Source: a virus
IMG/VR virus record: IMGVR_UViG_3300021964_000537
Coordinates: 1-23,809 of that record
Direction: 5' to 3' (one strand)
DNA length: 23,809 nt
The position numbers were made by a program, and so were the translations under genes. The notes beneath the pieces were generated by a model. The model was not told where the DNA came from and made no database searches. It worked only from the letters and a program-made list of their open reading frames with translations. This document shows, piece after piece, positions 8,276 to 17,093 of this stretch (within the stretch, counting starts at the first letter, position 1; every line of letters starts with the position of its first letter).

Positions 8276-9370
8276 ATGAAACCAACAGTTGATAATGCTA
8301 AACTGCTCACGACAGTTCTTGCAGTTATAAAGAAACAAGGTATTGAAATCAAAGAGGATTTAAGAGAAAATCTATACAAATCTTTGAATGAAATAGAAAT
8401 ACCTGCTGGAGAACAAGGTCTTCAAGGAGAAGTTGGACCACAAGGCGATCGTGGTTTAATCGGCGAGCAAGGTCCAATAGGTCCACAAGGTCCACAAGGC
8501 ATACAAGGCGAGAAGGGAGAAGTTGGTGATAGAGGCGAGCAAGGTGAACCCGGTTTACTCGGCGAGCAAGGACCACAGGGAGAACAAGGCGAGCAGGGTA
8601 TTCAAGGTCCGAAAGGCGAAAGAGGGTTCAAAGGCGAGAAAGGTGATAAAGGAGAAAAAGGTGATAGGGGTGATGTTGGACCTCAAGGCGTAAAGGGTGA
8701 ACAAGGTCCTATTGGCGCTCAAGGAGCAAAGGGCGACAAAGGTGGAAAGGGCGACGCTGGAAAAGATGGAAAAGATGGTAAGGATGGTAAGAAAGGACTA
8801 AAAGGCGATAAGGGTGCTCGTGGTGCGAAGGGAGAAAAAGGAGCGAAAGGCGACCGTGGACTTGCTGGTAAAGATGGAAAGGATGGATCTCCTGGCAAAG
8901 ACGCAGATGTAAAAAAAGCGTTAGTTAAGTTTGAGAAAGATTTTAATCAGTACAAAGCAAAACTCAATCAGCAACTATCGACAATGGGTGGTGGTGGTTC
9001 TACTAGAATACTAGACAATGATGATGTTGTATTTAATCGCCCAAGCCAGTTAGCAAATAATGACGTTTTGATATTTAATCATTCAATACAAAAGTTTACT
9101 TCATTAAATATTGTTGATGTAATCAATACAGTAAGGATACAACTAGAAGTGCAGTATGATAGATTAGTCGATGAAACTGCGGTAGGAGCCAACACATACA
9201 CATATGTGGGTGAGGCTACTCCTGGATCTTATGCAAACACAGCTTCGTGGAGAATTAAGAGAGTAGGAGAAGTCAGCGGTAATACAGTTACGACGATTCT
9301 TTGGGCGAATGACACTGATAATTTCGATAAAATTTGGGATGATAGAACTACTTATACATATGACGTATAA
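8276..9370 (+). CDS. Collagen-like phage structural protein
   Basis: A 364-aa fibrous protein. Residues 1-44 are a short helical head. Residues 45-209 are 55 uninterrupted Gly-X-Y triplets, rich in [12 protein letters not shown] and GDR, i.e. a charge-stabilised triple helix. Residues about 213-235 form a likely coiled coil ([19 protein letters not shown]), followed by a GGGG hinge and a C-terminal domain with the phage-type [22 protein letters not shown] motif. By analogy with other phage collagen-like proteins it is probably a trimeric head, neck or tail fibre; which one cannot be told. It starts 2 bases after the portal stop and so should be co-expressed with gp20. It is not part of the T4 gene set at this place. 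Confidence 0.85.
   Translation: MKPTVDNAKLLTTVLAVIKKQGIEIKEDLRENLYKSLNEIEIPAGEQGLQGEVGPQGDRGLIGEQGPIGPQGPQGIQGEKGEVGDRGEQGEPGLLGEQGPQGEQGEQGIQGPKGERGFKGEKGDKGEKGDRGDVGPQGVKGEQGPIGAQGAKGDKGGKGDAGKDGKDGKDGKKGLKGDKGARGAKGEKGAKGDRGLAGKDGKDGSPGKDADVKKALVKFEKDFNQYKAKLNQQLSTMGGGGSTRILDNDDVVFNRPSQLANNDVLIFNHSIQKFTSLNIVDVINTVRIQLEVQYDRLVDETAVGANTYTYVGEATPGSYANTASWRIKRVGEVSGNTVTTILWANDTDNFDKIWDDRTTYTYDV
8408..8902 (+). repeat. Gly-X-Y triplet repeat tract (55 triplets)
   Basis: Coding repeat with 9-base periodicity, every third codon a glycine codon (GGA, GGC, GGT or GGG mixed). Short DNA repeats such as GGCGAGCAAGG recur near 8462, 8534 and 8561 and could allow length change by slippage or recombination. 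Confidence 0.9.
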
Positions 9371-9381
9371 TTATACTTTTT

Positions 9382-9389
9382 TATAAATA
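9382..9389 (+). promoter_or_regulatory. T4-type late promoter upstream of the 880-aa structural gene
   Basis: Exact TATAAATA, 39 bases before the start at 9429. Confidence 0.82.
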
Positions 9390-9428
9390 AAGTAAAGAAA
9401 AACTATTTTCTAGAAGGGGAAAATAAAA

Positions 9429-12071
9429 ATGGCTCTTATCATTGACCCAGATAATCTGTCCCAAGGGCAATCAAACACAAATAGTGGTGGAATCAATATT
9501 GCCGTCCCAAGTGGTAATACTGCTGTTACAATTGTTAACGCTTCATCTACCGCTCTACCATCGTTTTCAGTAAATGATTATTTTGAAATTAGAAATTCAT
9601 TGAGCGCTAATACAAATGGTCTATATTATGTAACAACTGTTGGTACACCAACGAATGGTTATACTGTTAATAAAGTTGGTGGCGCTCAAGGTTCGCCAAC
9701 AGCTGATGCTCGGGATGATGGTCTTGCTAATGCTGGTATTACATTCCTAGGAGCTGATACAAACGCCTTTACTCAAAAATCTGTTTACTTTGATACTTAT
9801 TCAAAGAAAATTTGGTTAATTCGTCAAGGAAATCTTGACGACGTTGGTGAGTCACAAACGAACGGTGTTACCCTTCAGTCTCTCTACTCTTTCACAAAGG
9901 AAGAATGGAAGACCGACGATCTACTTATCAAGTTTGACTTCCCATTTACTGCTATTACGCCAGAACAGTTCGAAGTTGGAACTGGTTGGAGATTTTATGA
10001 TGAAAATATCACAGACGGAACAACGAATCGTAAAACTCGCGAACTAGTTCGTACTGGAGGTTGGTCAGAAGTTAGCGAAGCTGGCGATTTACTTCAACAG
10101 TATTCGGGTATTATTACTCTAGGATCATTTGAAGACACTGCTGACTTTGCTCACGTTCAATTTGGCACTGACCCTGAAGATACTACAGCCGCTGATGACT
10201 TTGTGTTTTCTGGTCGTGTGAACGAAGCACTTCGCACCTTTGATGTCGCTTATAATCCTGATTTGGGTGGTCTACCAACTGTTAAGTTTACTGCAAACAC
10301 AATTCAAATTATCGGTGGTACTTCTAATAACTGGGTAACTTTAGGATTCAATCAAGGCGGTAGTCTTCGCGTTACTGCTGCTAATACAGCTGGAAATATT
10401 CAAACATCTTCAGTGTTAATCACTGATATTTCTACTACTACTGCTACAAACGATACAGTTAGCGTTACTGGTGCATCTACTTACACTGTAGAAAATGCTG
10501 ATACAGTTGCTGAAATTGCTTATGATAATCGTAGCGCTCTATCGCTTTTCTTAAGAGCAAATACGGCAGGTCCGGCGGCAACTACTCAATCAAAAGGATT
10601 CGACTCTTCAGACTTGGCAGCAATCGGTGTTACCACTCTTACAAACCAGGTTTATCGTTTCCCACTAACAAACGCATTAGATCCAAAAATCAGTCTTTCT
10701 GACAGTACTGTAACAAGTGGCGATTATCCTGAAATTAAAATTCGTTATTTTGCAGTTCCATTTCAACAAGACGTTGATACAGCAGGATCACCTAGAAACT
10801 TTGGTATCGTAATTGATGCTGGTACTTATTCATTCCCAGACGGTGTTTATGATTCAGGAAGCGATGCAAATACTATTACCACAGCAATTGCAGGTATTCC
10901 ATCATCTACATTTGATGGTGGTACATTAACAATTCATGAAGGTGCTGATAGTGGTAATTATACCGTCGATACAGCATCTGGTGGTACTATTAATATTTTA
11001 GGAGCGGCACCATTATCGGGTGGAAGTCTTACTAATCTTTCCATGACTCTGCAAAGAGCTACTAAAATTATTGACGGTACGAATGGTCCTACAATTGAAC
11101 AAATTTACAACCGTGTACAGTATCAATTAAGACAAGATACAAATATTAACGATACAAATAGCGGTAATACTGTAACAGGTTCAACTGCTGATGAGTTATT
11201 GTTCTTCGTTGGTGACGCGATTACGGCTGGTTCAACTACTTCACCTCCAGAAAATCCCGAAGGCGGTGGAACGGGTGTTGCTATGCTTGGATTTAATCCC
11301 AACGATACAAACGACGTTACGCTTGTAGATAATGGTGATACTGCTAGAAACTTCCCGTTCTTGTCTGCTGGTAACATCAATTTCAATTCAAACTTAGATG
11401 ACGATAATGATGCTAAGTTCTGGATGTTCTTTACTTACACTCATCAACGTACATTGACAAATGCTGATGTAGGGGTGCCATCTGGAAGAACCGCAGTAAT
11501 TACGTGTGATGCTGGTGCTGGTAATGATATTGTAATTGAAGATTTTACTCGTTATCAAGATCAAACTTGGTCCAATGCTCCAGCTCAAGATCAATTAGCA
11601 GTTGGACAATATATTCGTTTTTCAGAATGGACTAATAGTGAAAACAATGGTATTTGGAGAATTACTGCATATACTAGTGCTACATCGATTACTTGCGTAA
11701 AGGTAGATGGTGATGCGCCAGTCCAAGAAACAAACACAACTGGTGTAAAACTACAGGAAGATCCAATTGATTCACCTGATGCTATTATTGTAAATGACAA
11801 TAATGCCGCACAAATTGCTGGTTTAGCAAATACTGCATCTGTTGCGTTTGACTTCGACTTTACAAACAATAATCAGGGTAGTCGTGTTCCTTCAGCTAAT
11901 ACTTTACTTTGGCCAACAGTAACTACAGGTAATCCTGCCGCAGTTACCGTCCGTGCAATTGGTTTCAATACCGCGCAGTTCGTGGAAGTTAGTTCAACCA
12001 TTACAAGAGCAACTGGTCAGAGCATCTCTGTGGTGTCTGGTCTTGAAAGAAACTACTCTAACCCAGTATAA
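9429..12071 (+). CDS. Large virion structural/adhesin-like protein (880 aa)
   Basis: A beta-rich, Thr/Asn/Ser/Gly-rich protein with very few Cys, typical of phage fibres or surface proteins. The segment around residues 165-260 (FDFPFTAITPEQFEVGTGWRF, then TRELVRTGGWSEVSEAGDLL and YSGIITLGSFED) resembles a structural-protein family I associate with environmental tailed phages; exact function unknown. Residues about 22-95 and 680-765 look like two copies of one domain: both begin VPSG(N/R)TAV, and both contain a hydrophobic-G/N-(D/Q)-Y-(F/I) strand followed by an N-x-NG turn. The C-terminus ends ERNYSNPV, closely like that of the 593-aa protein two genes downstream. It has its own late promoter, so a late virion protein is likely. 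Confidence 0.7.
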   Translation: MALIIDPDNLSQGQSNTNSGGINIAVPSGNTAVTIVNASSTALPSFSVNDYFEIRNSLSANTNGLYYVTTVGTPTNGYTVNKVGGAQGSPTADARDDGLANAGITFLGADTNAFTQKSVYFDTYSKKIWLIRQGNLDDVGESQTNGVTLQSLYSFTKEEWKTDDLLIKFDFPFTAITPEQFEVGTGWRFYDENITDGTTNRKTRELVRTGGWSEVSEAGDLLQQYSGIITLGSFEDTADFAHVQFGTDPEDTTAADDFVFSGRVNEALRTFDVAYNPDLGGLPTVKFTANTIQIIGGTSNNWVTLGFNQGGSLRVTAANTAGNIQTSSVLITDISTTTATNDTVSVTGASTYTVENADTVAEIAYDNRSALSLFLRANTAGPAATTQSKGFDSSDLAAIGVTTLTNQVYRFPLTNALDPKISLSDSTVTSGDYPEIKIRYFAVPFQQDVDTAGSPRNFGIVIDAGTYSFPDGVYDSGSDANTITTAIAGIPSSTFDGGTLTIHEGADSGNYTVDTASGGTINILGAAPLSGGSLTNLSMTLQRATKIIDGTNGPTIEQIYNRVQYQLRQDTNINDTNSGNTVTGSTADELLFFVGDAITAGSTTSPPENPEGGGTGVAMLGFNPNDTNDVTLVDNGDTARNFPFLSAGNINFNSNLDDDNDAKFWMFFTYTHQRTLTNADVGVPSGRTAVITCDAGAGNDIVIEDFTRYQDQTWSNAPAQDQLAVGQYIRFSEWTNSENNGIWRITAYTSATSITCVKVDGDAPVQETNTTGVKLQEDPIDSPDAIIVNDNNAAQIAGLANTASVAFDFDFTNNNQGSRVPSANTLLWPTVTTGNPAAVTVRAIGFNTAQFVEVSSTITRATGQSISVVSGLERNYSNPV

Positions 12072-12085
12072 TGAAAAGGTAGATA

Positions 12086-12289
12086 ATGAATATATCATTA
12101 GAACAAGCAGGTGAAGTTCTTGGCAAAACTTCAGATGAGATGATGTTTTTAGTACAGTCAAAAAAAATCCAGGCAGGGGTGGACCAAGACACCCTTGTTT
12201 GGACTTTTCAACTTGAAGATGTTTTGAAGTTAAAGAAAGAGTTAGAAGAAGAAACTTTACAAGAGGGTCAACAGTTTTTGTCTGAATAA
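12086..12289 (+). CDS. Small excisionase/MerR-like HTH protein
   Basis: A 67-aa protein with the layout of the HTH_17/excisionase winged-helix family: helix 1 ISLEQAGEVLG (residues 3-13), a turn and recognition helix KTSDEMMFLVQSKKIQAG, a short beta wing (TLVWTFQLEDVLKLK, where W39-F41 fills the usual hydrophobic wing positions), and a helical acidic tail KKELEEETLQEGQQF. Such domains bind DNA as transcription or recombination-directionality factors. The basic residues expected in the wing are mostly absent, so it could be a protein-binding derivative. It lies 14 bases after the 880-aa gene with an AAGG site, inside a block of structural genes. Function unknown; fold assignment from pattern only. 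Confidence 0.55.
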   Translation: MNISLEQAGEVLGKTSDEMMFLVQSKKIQAGVDQDTLVWTFQLEDVLKLKKELEEETLQEGQQFLSE

Positions 12290-12295
12290 TACATT

Positions 12296-12808
12296 ATGAG
12301 AAATTGTGGTGAATGTAATGTGTGTTGTGTAGTGCCCGAGATGACAGTGGCAGATCATGGTTTTTCTAAAAAATCATTTGTGAGATGCCCGAAACTATCA
12401 GGTATAATTTCTGACAAACAATGCACAATTTATAAAGATCGTCCGACTAAATGTTCGCAATTTACTTGTTTGTGGATAAAAGGATTTGGTAATGAAAACG
12501 ATCGACCAGACAAAAACAATTTGTTATTATTTAAGAATAGAATTAATAATGGTAATTGGATTTTTGCGATTGAGACAAAAGAAGATAGTATATTAAAGAA
12601 CAAAGAGATTTTAATCGAAGTTTCTAAAAAAAGTGATACTGCAATTATTATACAGAAGTTCAATTCTAAAAAGATTGCTGGTGATGAAACTGTATTAAAA
12701 AATTCATTGGTTTCAAAAGCCAAACAGATGATGGGAGAGTTTCTTCGCTGGATAGATGAGGATAAAGAAATTGGGTTGTACAAACTTTATAATCCTGCGG
12801 AGAAATAA
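12296..12808 (+). CDS. CxxCxxCC cysteine-cluster protein (YkgJ/UPF0153-like)
   Basis: A 170-aa protein with the N-terminal signature C4-x2-C7-x2-C10-C11, then C31, and C43-TIYKDRP-TKC53-x4-C58-LW. This matches the CxxCxxCC (YkgJ-type) family thought to bind a metal or Fe-S cluster and related to part of the flagellin lysine methylase FliB. All eight expected cysteines are present. The C-terminal half (about 75-170) is Lys/Ile/Asn-rich and unrecognised. No good Shine-Dalgarno is seen; the start is 6 bases after the previous stop, so coupled translation is likely. The next gene starts 2 bases after its stop. The role is unknown; a modifying or redox role toward the neighbouring fibre proteins is speculation. 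Confidence 0.7.
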   Translation: MRNCGECNVCCVVPEMTVADHGFSKKSFVRCPKLSGIISDKQCTIYKDRPTKCSQFTCLWIKGFGNENDRPDKNNLLLFKNRINNGNWIFAIETKEDSILKNKEILIEVSKKSDTAIIIQKFNSKKIAGDETVLKNSLVSKAKQMMGEFLRWIDEDKEIGLYKLYNPAEK

Positions 12809-12810
12809 AA

Positions 12811-14592
12811 ATGGCTGATCCCATCTTAGTCGAACTCGATGGTACTCGGGTAAATGATGCTGATACAGGCGGTACACCATGGGGTAACTGGACAAATTCT
12901 GGTGGCTCGGCTGGTGGTGCTGCTGTTTCTGCAGAACCTCAGCTAGCATATCAAGGAACAAACGCAGTAAATAAAAAAGTTACAGCAACTACTGACCGAG
13001 AAGGAGTGGATATTGATCCATTTGGAGCATCAGTAGATGTTACTACAGCAAATAATGCTCTATTTTTTTTCAAATTAAATGTTACAGATTCATTCGATTT
13101 GAACTCAACTTGGGGAGTTCAAATCGACATAGGTAATTTGGATACCCAGGTTTATCAATATAACGTATCTGGATCAGGAGCAAAACGACCAATTTTTGAA
13201 TCTTATGTCGCACAAAGTGGATATTTAATTGGACAAATTAATCCCACTGTTGCTGAATGGAGAGATGGTACTGTTGGTACTGTAACTGAAACTGCTATTG
13301 ATTTCTTAGCATTTGGGATGCAAACAATTAATGGCGCAACGAAGGATGTTAACTTCGCTGTAGATTCTGTTGATTTTGGTCGAGGATTAAGATGTCGTGG
13401 AGGTGGTCTCGATGGAGCATCTACTGGGTTAATTTCTTTCGGAGATTTTCTATCATCTGACCAGGAAACTCGTGCAAACCGTTGGGGAGTTGTCACTGGT
13501 TCTGGTAATTCATTGCAAGCTCGTGGTATGTTGGCCATTGGTCACGAATCGGGTGGCGGTGTAGCACAATCAAATACTCGTTTCCAAGATACAGAATCAA
13601 TTATCACATTCCTTGATGGTTACCATGCATCAAATAATGTTGGTGTAATCGTATATAATGCAAACACAAATGATTCTGTAACAATCAGTTCACTCTTTAT
13701 TGGTGGCGGCGCAAACACAGAAAATGCTGTACCATCTTCTCGAGACACAAGACCAGATTTCACAGTTGTTGGTACAGCTAATACTGTTGGTGTAAATTTA
13801 ACCAGCGCTACTTTCCGAAATTTTAGAAATATTAATTTAAATAGTTCTGTTACAGTTGATGGTTGTACGTTTACATGCGAAAAACTAAAACCAGGTAATG
13901 TAACAGTAGGAAACTGTTCAATTACAGATACATCTATTTTTACTACTGGACCAGCAGCAAATGCTACGGTAGAATTATTCCCAGATAATAATTCCAATAT
14001 TATTAATAACACAAATTTTTTTCAAGATGGGTTGGGGCATGCTGTTGAACTTGCAACAGTTGGTGGAACATATAACTTTGATAATTTATCATTTACTGAT
14101 TATAATGCATCAAACAATCAAAACGATTCTGCGCTTTGGGTTTCAGCTGGATCTGGCACAACCACAATCAATTTAAACAATGGTTCTGCTCAACCTTCAT
14201 TTAGAACTGCTGGTGCCACCGTAACTTTCGTTTCTTCTGTTTCGGTTACAGTAACAAATATGATAGCAAACACTGAACTTCGCATTTACAACACAGCATT
14301 ATCTGAATCAGACGCAAATTATCAAATTGCAGGCGTTGAAGATGTATCAAAAGCTACTGGAGATACAAGTGAAGAAAATGGTACAGCTTCCGGACCTGAT
14401 GGGAATGGAAGATATAGTTTCAATTTTTCGACCAGTCAAAACGTTAACTTGAAACTTAGATTTATCAATACTGCGTTTGTAGATAGTGCATACTGGATTG
14501 CGGATGATATTTCAGTAAATTCAGGAACAGATGCTACGCTATCGATTCAGGCGGCGCAACGAAGAGATAGAGTGTTTAGTAATCCTGTTTAG
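12811..14592 (+). CDS. Virion structural/adhesin-like protein (593 aa)
   Basis: A beta-rich, Asn/Thr/Gly-rich protein. Residues about 1-190 look like a jelly-roll or lectin-type domain (LFFFKLNVTDSFD, GVQIDIGN, TAIDFLAFGMQTING). Residues about 270-440 show short hydrophobic strands with turns of the kind seen in parallel beta-helices (NVGVNLTSATFRNFRNINLN, SVTVDGCTFTCEKL, TVGNCSITDTSIF, GTYNFDNLSFTDYN). The end is a beta-sandwich-like segment finishing RDRVFSNPV, almost the same as the end of the 880-aa protein. Probably a fibre, tailspike or surface adhesin. It is preceded by GGAG and tightly coupled to the cysteine-cluster gene. The fold is inferred from pattern only. Confidence 0.65.
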   Translation: MADPILVELDGTRVNDADTGGTPWGNWTNSGGSAGGAAVSAEPQLAYQGTNAVNKKVTATTDREGVDIDPFGASVDVTTANNALFFFKLNVTDSFDLNSTWGVQIDIGNLDTQVYQYNVSGSGAKRPIFESYVAQSGYLIGQINPTVAEWRDGTVGTVTETAIDFLAFGMQTINGATKDVNFAVDSVDFGRGLRCRGGGLDGASTGLISFGDFLSSDQETRANRWGVVTGSGNSLQARGMLAIGHESGGGVAQSNTRFQDTESIITFLDGYHASNNVGVIVYNANTNDSVTISSLFIGGGANTENAVPSSRDTRPDFTVVGTANTVGVNLTSATFRNFRNINLNSSVTVDGCTFTCEKLKPGNVTVGNCSITDTSIFTTGPAANATVELFPDNNSNIINNTNFFQDGLGHAVELATVGGTYNFDNLSFTDYNASNNQNDSALWVSAGSGTTTINLNNGSAQPSFRTAGATVTFVSSVSVTVTNMIANTELRIYNTALSESDANYQIAGVEDVSKATGDTSEENGTASGPDGNGRYSFNFSTSQNVNLKLRFINTAFVDSAYWIADDISVNSGTDATLSIQAAQRRDRVFSNPV

Positions 14593-14595
14593 TAT

Positions 14596-14603
14596 TATAA
14601 ATA
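14596..14603 (+). promoter_or_regulatory. T4-type late promoter upstream of the 818-aa structural gene
   Basis: Exact TATAAATA 3 bases after the previous stop and 32 bases before the start at 14636; an AGGAG ribosome site lies between. Confidence 0.83.
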
Positions 14604-14635
14604 TAAAAAACGAATTTCATTAGGAGAATAGTTAA

Positions 14636-17092
14636 ATGGCTGGTGATCGTAAATATACCAGAATTCCTCCAGAAAGCACTGGCGATAGAATACTCTTAGT
14701 TCATACACAAGAAGTTCCATTCGATAACCTACAGGGTGGTCATGTTTGGAAACGAGGTGAACAGTATACAATCACTGGCAACGGTGGTGCTACCATTACC
14801 ATAACACTTCATAAAGCTGTTATTGCTGCTGGTGGTACTTCAGGATTCTTGGTATATGAAATTGAAGAAGATGAAAACTATCTGAATTCTCCTGATGTAA
14901 TCGACAATCAAGAAATTCGTTTAGGTGGTTCCGGTGGAACATTAGTTGCTTATTCGAGCGGAACTTCTTATTGCGTTTATGTAAACGGTCAAGCGATTAT
15001 CGGTAAGGATAATTCTACATACGCGGCGAACGTTGATCGTTTCGGTGCCTTGTATAGCAGATTTTCTGAAGGTGCACCAGAAATTTCTAGTTTTGGTAAG
15101 TTACGTGTTACTGAACCAAAACTTTTAGCACAATATGATTTTACAAAATCAGCGCTGAAAGACGAATTTGTAAACTCTCAAGAACAATTAGGAAATTCTA
15201 CTTGGCAACCAGACATTGGCGCAATAAAACTTACTGTGAGCGGCGATAATACTGTTGACCGAGTTACGAACACTTCAAACTTATTTCACCCAGTAGTTCC
15301 TGGTTCTGGTATTCTTTTTGTATTCGCTGCTAGATCAGATAGCGTAACTCAAGGTGTGATTCGCAACTGGGGTGCATTTGATGCTACTGATGGTTATTTG
15401 TTTCAACAAAACGGAACAAAGTTAAGAGTAGTTCATAGATATACGCTTGATGGTAATGCTACTGCTAACATGCCAATAGAACAAGCAGACTGGAATCGAG
15501 ATACACTAGACGGAACTTTCAGTGCTCAAAATCCAAGCGGTATGAATTTAGATATACAAAAAATTAATTTATACTGGGTTGACTATCAGTTTTACGGTGG
15601 CGGGAGAACACGTTGGGGTGTTTTTTATCAGGGTGAACGTATTGTTTGTCATGAGATGCGTCATGGAAATGGAGAAGAGGGCAACGTAGGTCTTACAAAT
15701 CCAATCGGTAATCCAAATCGTCCATTATGTTGGGCAATAGCAAATAGAGTGGATGCTGATTCAGCAAGTCCAGATGGTTCAGAAGCAAACTTCTGGGTTT
15801 TTGGTGGTGCTGTTTATTTAGAAGCTAGCGTAGATCCATTAGCTGAATCGAATATTCGTGGTTATCGAAATAATAATTTTGTATTACCCGCAACGAGTAC
15901 GAGTACAACTTATGCATTTACTTTAAGTCCAGCGCAGTATTATCCAGAAGCATTTGTTCAGGATACTTCTGCGGGAGGTTCTTTTACATTATCAGGCGGT
16001 CAATTAGAAAACCATTCAATCTATTCTCCTCAAATATTAAATGTCGCATCGTATAATCAGTTAGATGATGACGTTGATAGAAAAGTTGAGATACGTATGT
16101 TTCAAAAATGTATCATGCGTGGATTAAACTATAACCCTGTAAGTTTCAGTAGTGTTGAAGTTGATACGGATGGTGATCACTTAGCTCACGGACCTGAGTT
16201 TGCAAGGTTTGTTGTTGATGGCGATAAAGATTTCAATTTCTTTGATCTCTTTAAAACGATTCAAAACGGTGCAGTAAAAAATAATAGTGACCAAGCATTT
16301 GCAAGAAATTCACAACCAATTACTACTTTTTATGAAGGCGCAGATCCAGAACTAACTGGTGTAAAACGTATCGTAGTAAAGATAAAGAGTCATCCGATTT
16401 TTGGAACTAACATTCACTTTTTTAATGACAAAAATAAAGTGGTGTTTAGAGACACAACGAATGTCACGGACCCAGAAGTTTTATTAGGATTCAATAATCA
16501 AGGTACGTTGAAAACAGCAAACACCACATCTACAGATTGGCATTATCTATCTTTTATTGATAGAGATGAAGCGTGGATTTATAATAGCACTGCAAACATT
16601 GATGATGATAGAAATGCCAGAGTGATAAACATAACCGGAAACAAAATGATTACAGCAGGTCTAGCGGTTGGAGATAGAATAACTTTAACAGGTACTGGTG
16701 GTAGTTCAGGACAAGATGGTACTGCATATGTACTTGAAGTCGCAGGTGGCGGCGGCGCTAATACTGTTACTTTACAAGGTAGAGACGCTACGTATTTAGA
16801 CGCTGGTTGGGTTGGTACTGCAAATAATACATCAACTGATTCGGATCCAGTATCATCAATTACTACACTCGGTGTTGGAACTTATCCACTTGATTATAAA
16901 ACATCGCTACTCGCGTTAGCGAATACTGATGTGGGTATTACGTTGTCTGGTAATACGATTACAGATCAAAACTCTTTATATGGTCCTCCACCAGCACGAG
17001 TTGCTTGGACATTTATGGTACGCCATCTAAGAGCAAAATCTTCTAACACTTTAGTTCGTTGGGCTATGACTTGGAAAGAACGCGTCCAGTAA
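14636..17092 (+). CDS. Large virion structural protein (818 aa)
   Basis: An unnamed structural protein. Residues about 1-145 form a compact N-terminal region ending GALYSRFSEGAPEISSFGKL, a motif I associate with marine myovirus virion proteins. Residues about 155-400 look like a concanavalin-type beta-sandwich (ALKDEFVNSQEQL, GILFVFAARSD, VDYQFYGGGRTRWGVFYQGE, VCHEMRHGN). A later stretch, about residues 655-725 (VINITGNKMITAGLAVGDRI and VTLQGRDATYLDAGW), resembles the repeated domain of the 880-aa protein. The C-terminus (FMVRHLRAKSSNTLVRWAM) is aromatic/basic. Probably a fibre, tailspike or head-surface component. It is behind its own late promoter and followed after one base by the 214-aa gene. 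Confidence 0.65.
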   Translation: MAGDRKYTRIPPESTGDRILLVHTQEVPFDNLQGGHVWKRGEQYTITGNGGATITITLHKAVIAAGGTSGFLVYEIEEDENYLNSPDVIDNQEIRLGGSGGTLVAYSSGTSYCVYVNGQAIIGKDNSTYAANVDRFGALYSRFSEGAPEISSFGKLRVTEPKLLAQYDFTKSALKDEFVNSQEQLGNSTWQPDIGAIKLTVSGDNTVDRVTNTSNLFHPVVPGSGILFVFAARSDSVTQGVIRNWGAFDATDGYLFQQNGTKLRVVHRYTLDGNATANMPIEQADWNRDTLDGTFSAQNPSGMNLDIQKINLYWVDYQFYGGGRTRWGVFYQGERIVCHEMRHGNGEEGNVGLTNPIGNPNRPLCWAIANRVDADSASPDGSEANFWVFGGAVYLEASVDPLAESNIRGYRNNNFVLPATSTSTTYAFTLSPAQYYPEAFVQDTSAGGSFTLSGGQLENHSIYSPQILNVASYNQLDDDVDRKVEIRMFQKCIMRGLNYNPVSFSSVEVDTDGDHLAHGPEFARFVVDGDKDFNFFDLFKTIQNGAVKNNSDQAFARNSQPITTFYEGADPELTGVKRIVVKIKSHPIFGTNIHFFNDKNKVVFRDTTNVTDPEVLLGFNNQGTLKTANTTSTDWHYLSFIDRDEAWIYNSTANIDDDRNARVINITGNKMITAGLAVGDRITLTGTGGSSGQDGTAYVLEVAGGGGANTVTLQGRDATYLDAGWVGTANNTSTDSDPVSSITTLGVGTYPLDYKTSLLALANTDVGITLSGNTITDQNSLYGPPPARVAWTFMVRHLRAKSSNTLVRWAMTWKERVQ

Positions 17093-17093
17093 A

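Noticed and set aside
8408-8902. CRISPR-like or tandem-repeat array
   Set aside because: The 9-base periodicity is explained fully by Gly-X-Y codons in an open frame.
11123-11869. Several minus-strand open frames under the 880-aa gene, and similar ones under gp19, gp22, the 593-aa gene and others
   Set aside because: They mirror Thr/Asn/Ser-rich or acidic coding sequence, have no recognisable domains and no ribosome sites, and lie wholly inside confident genes.
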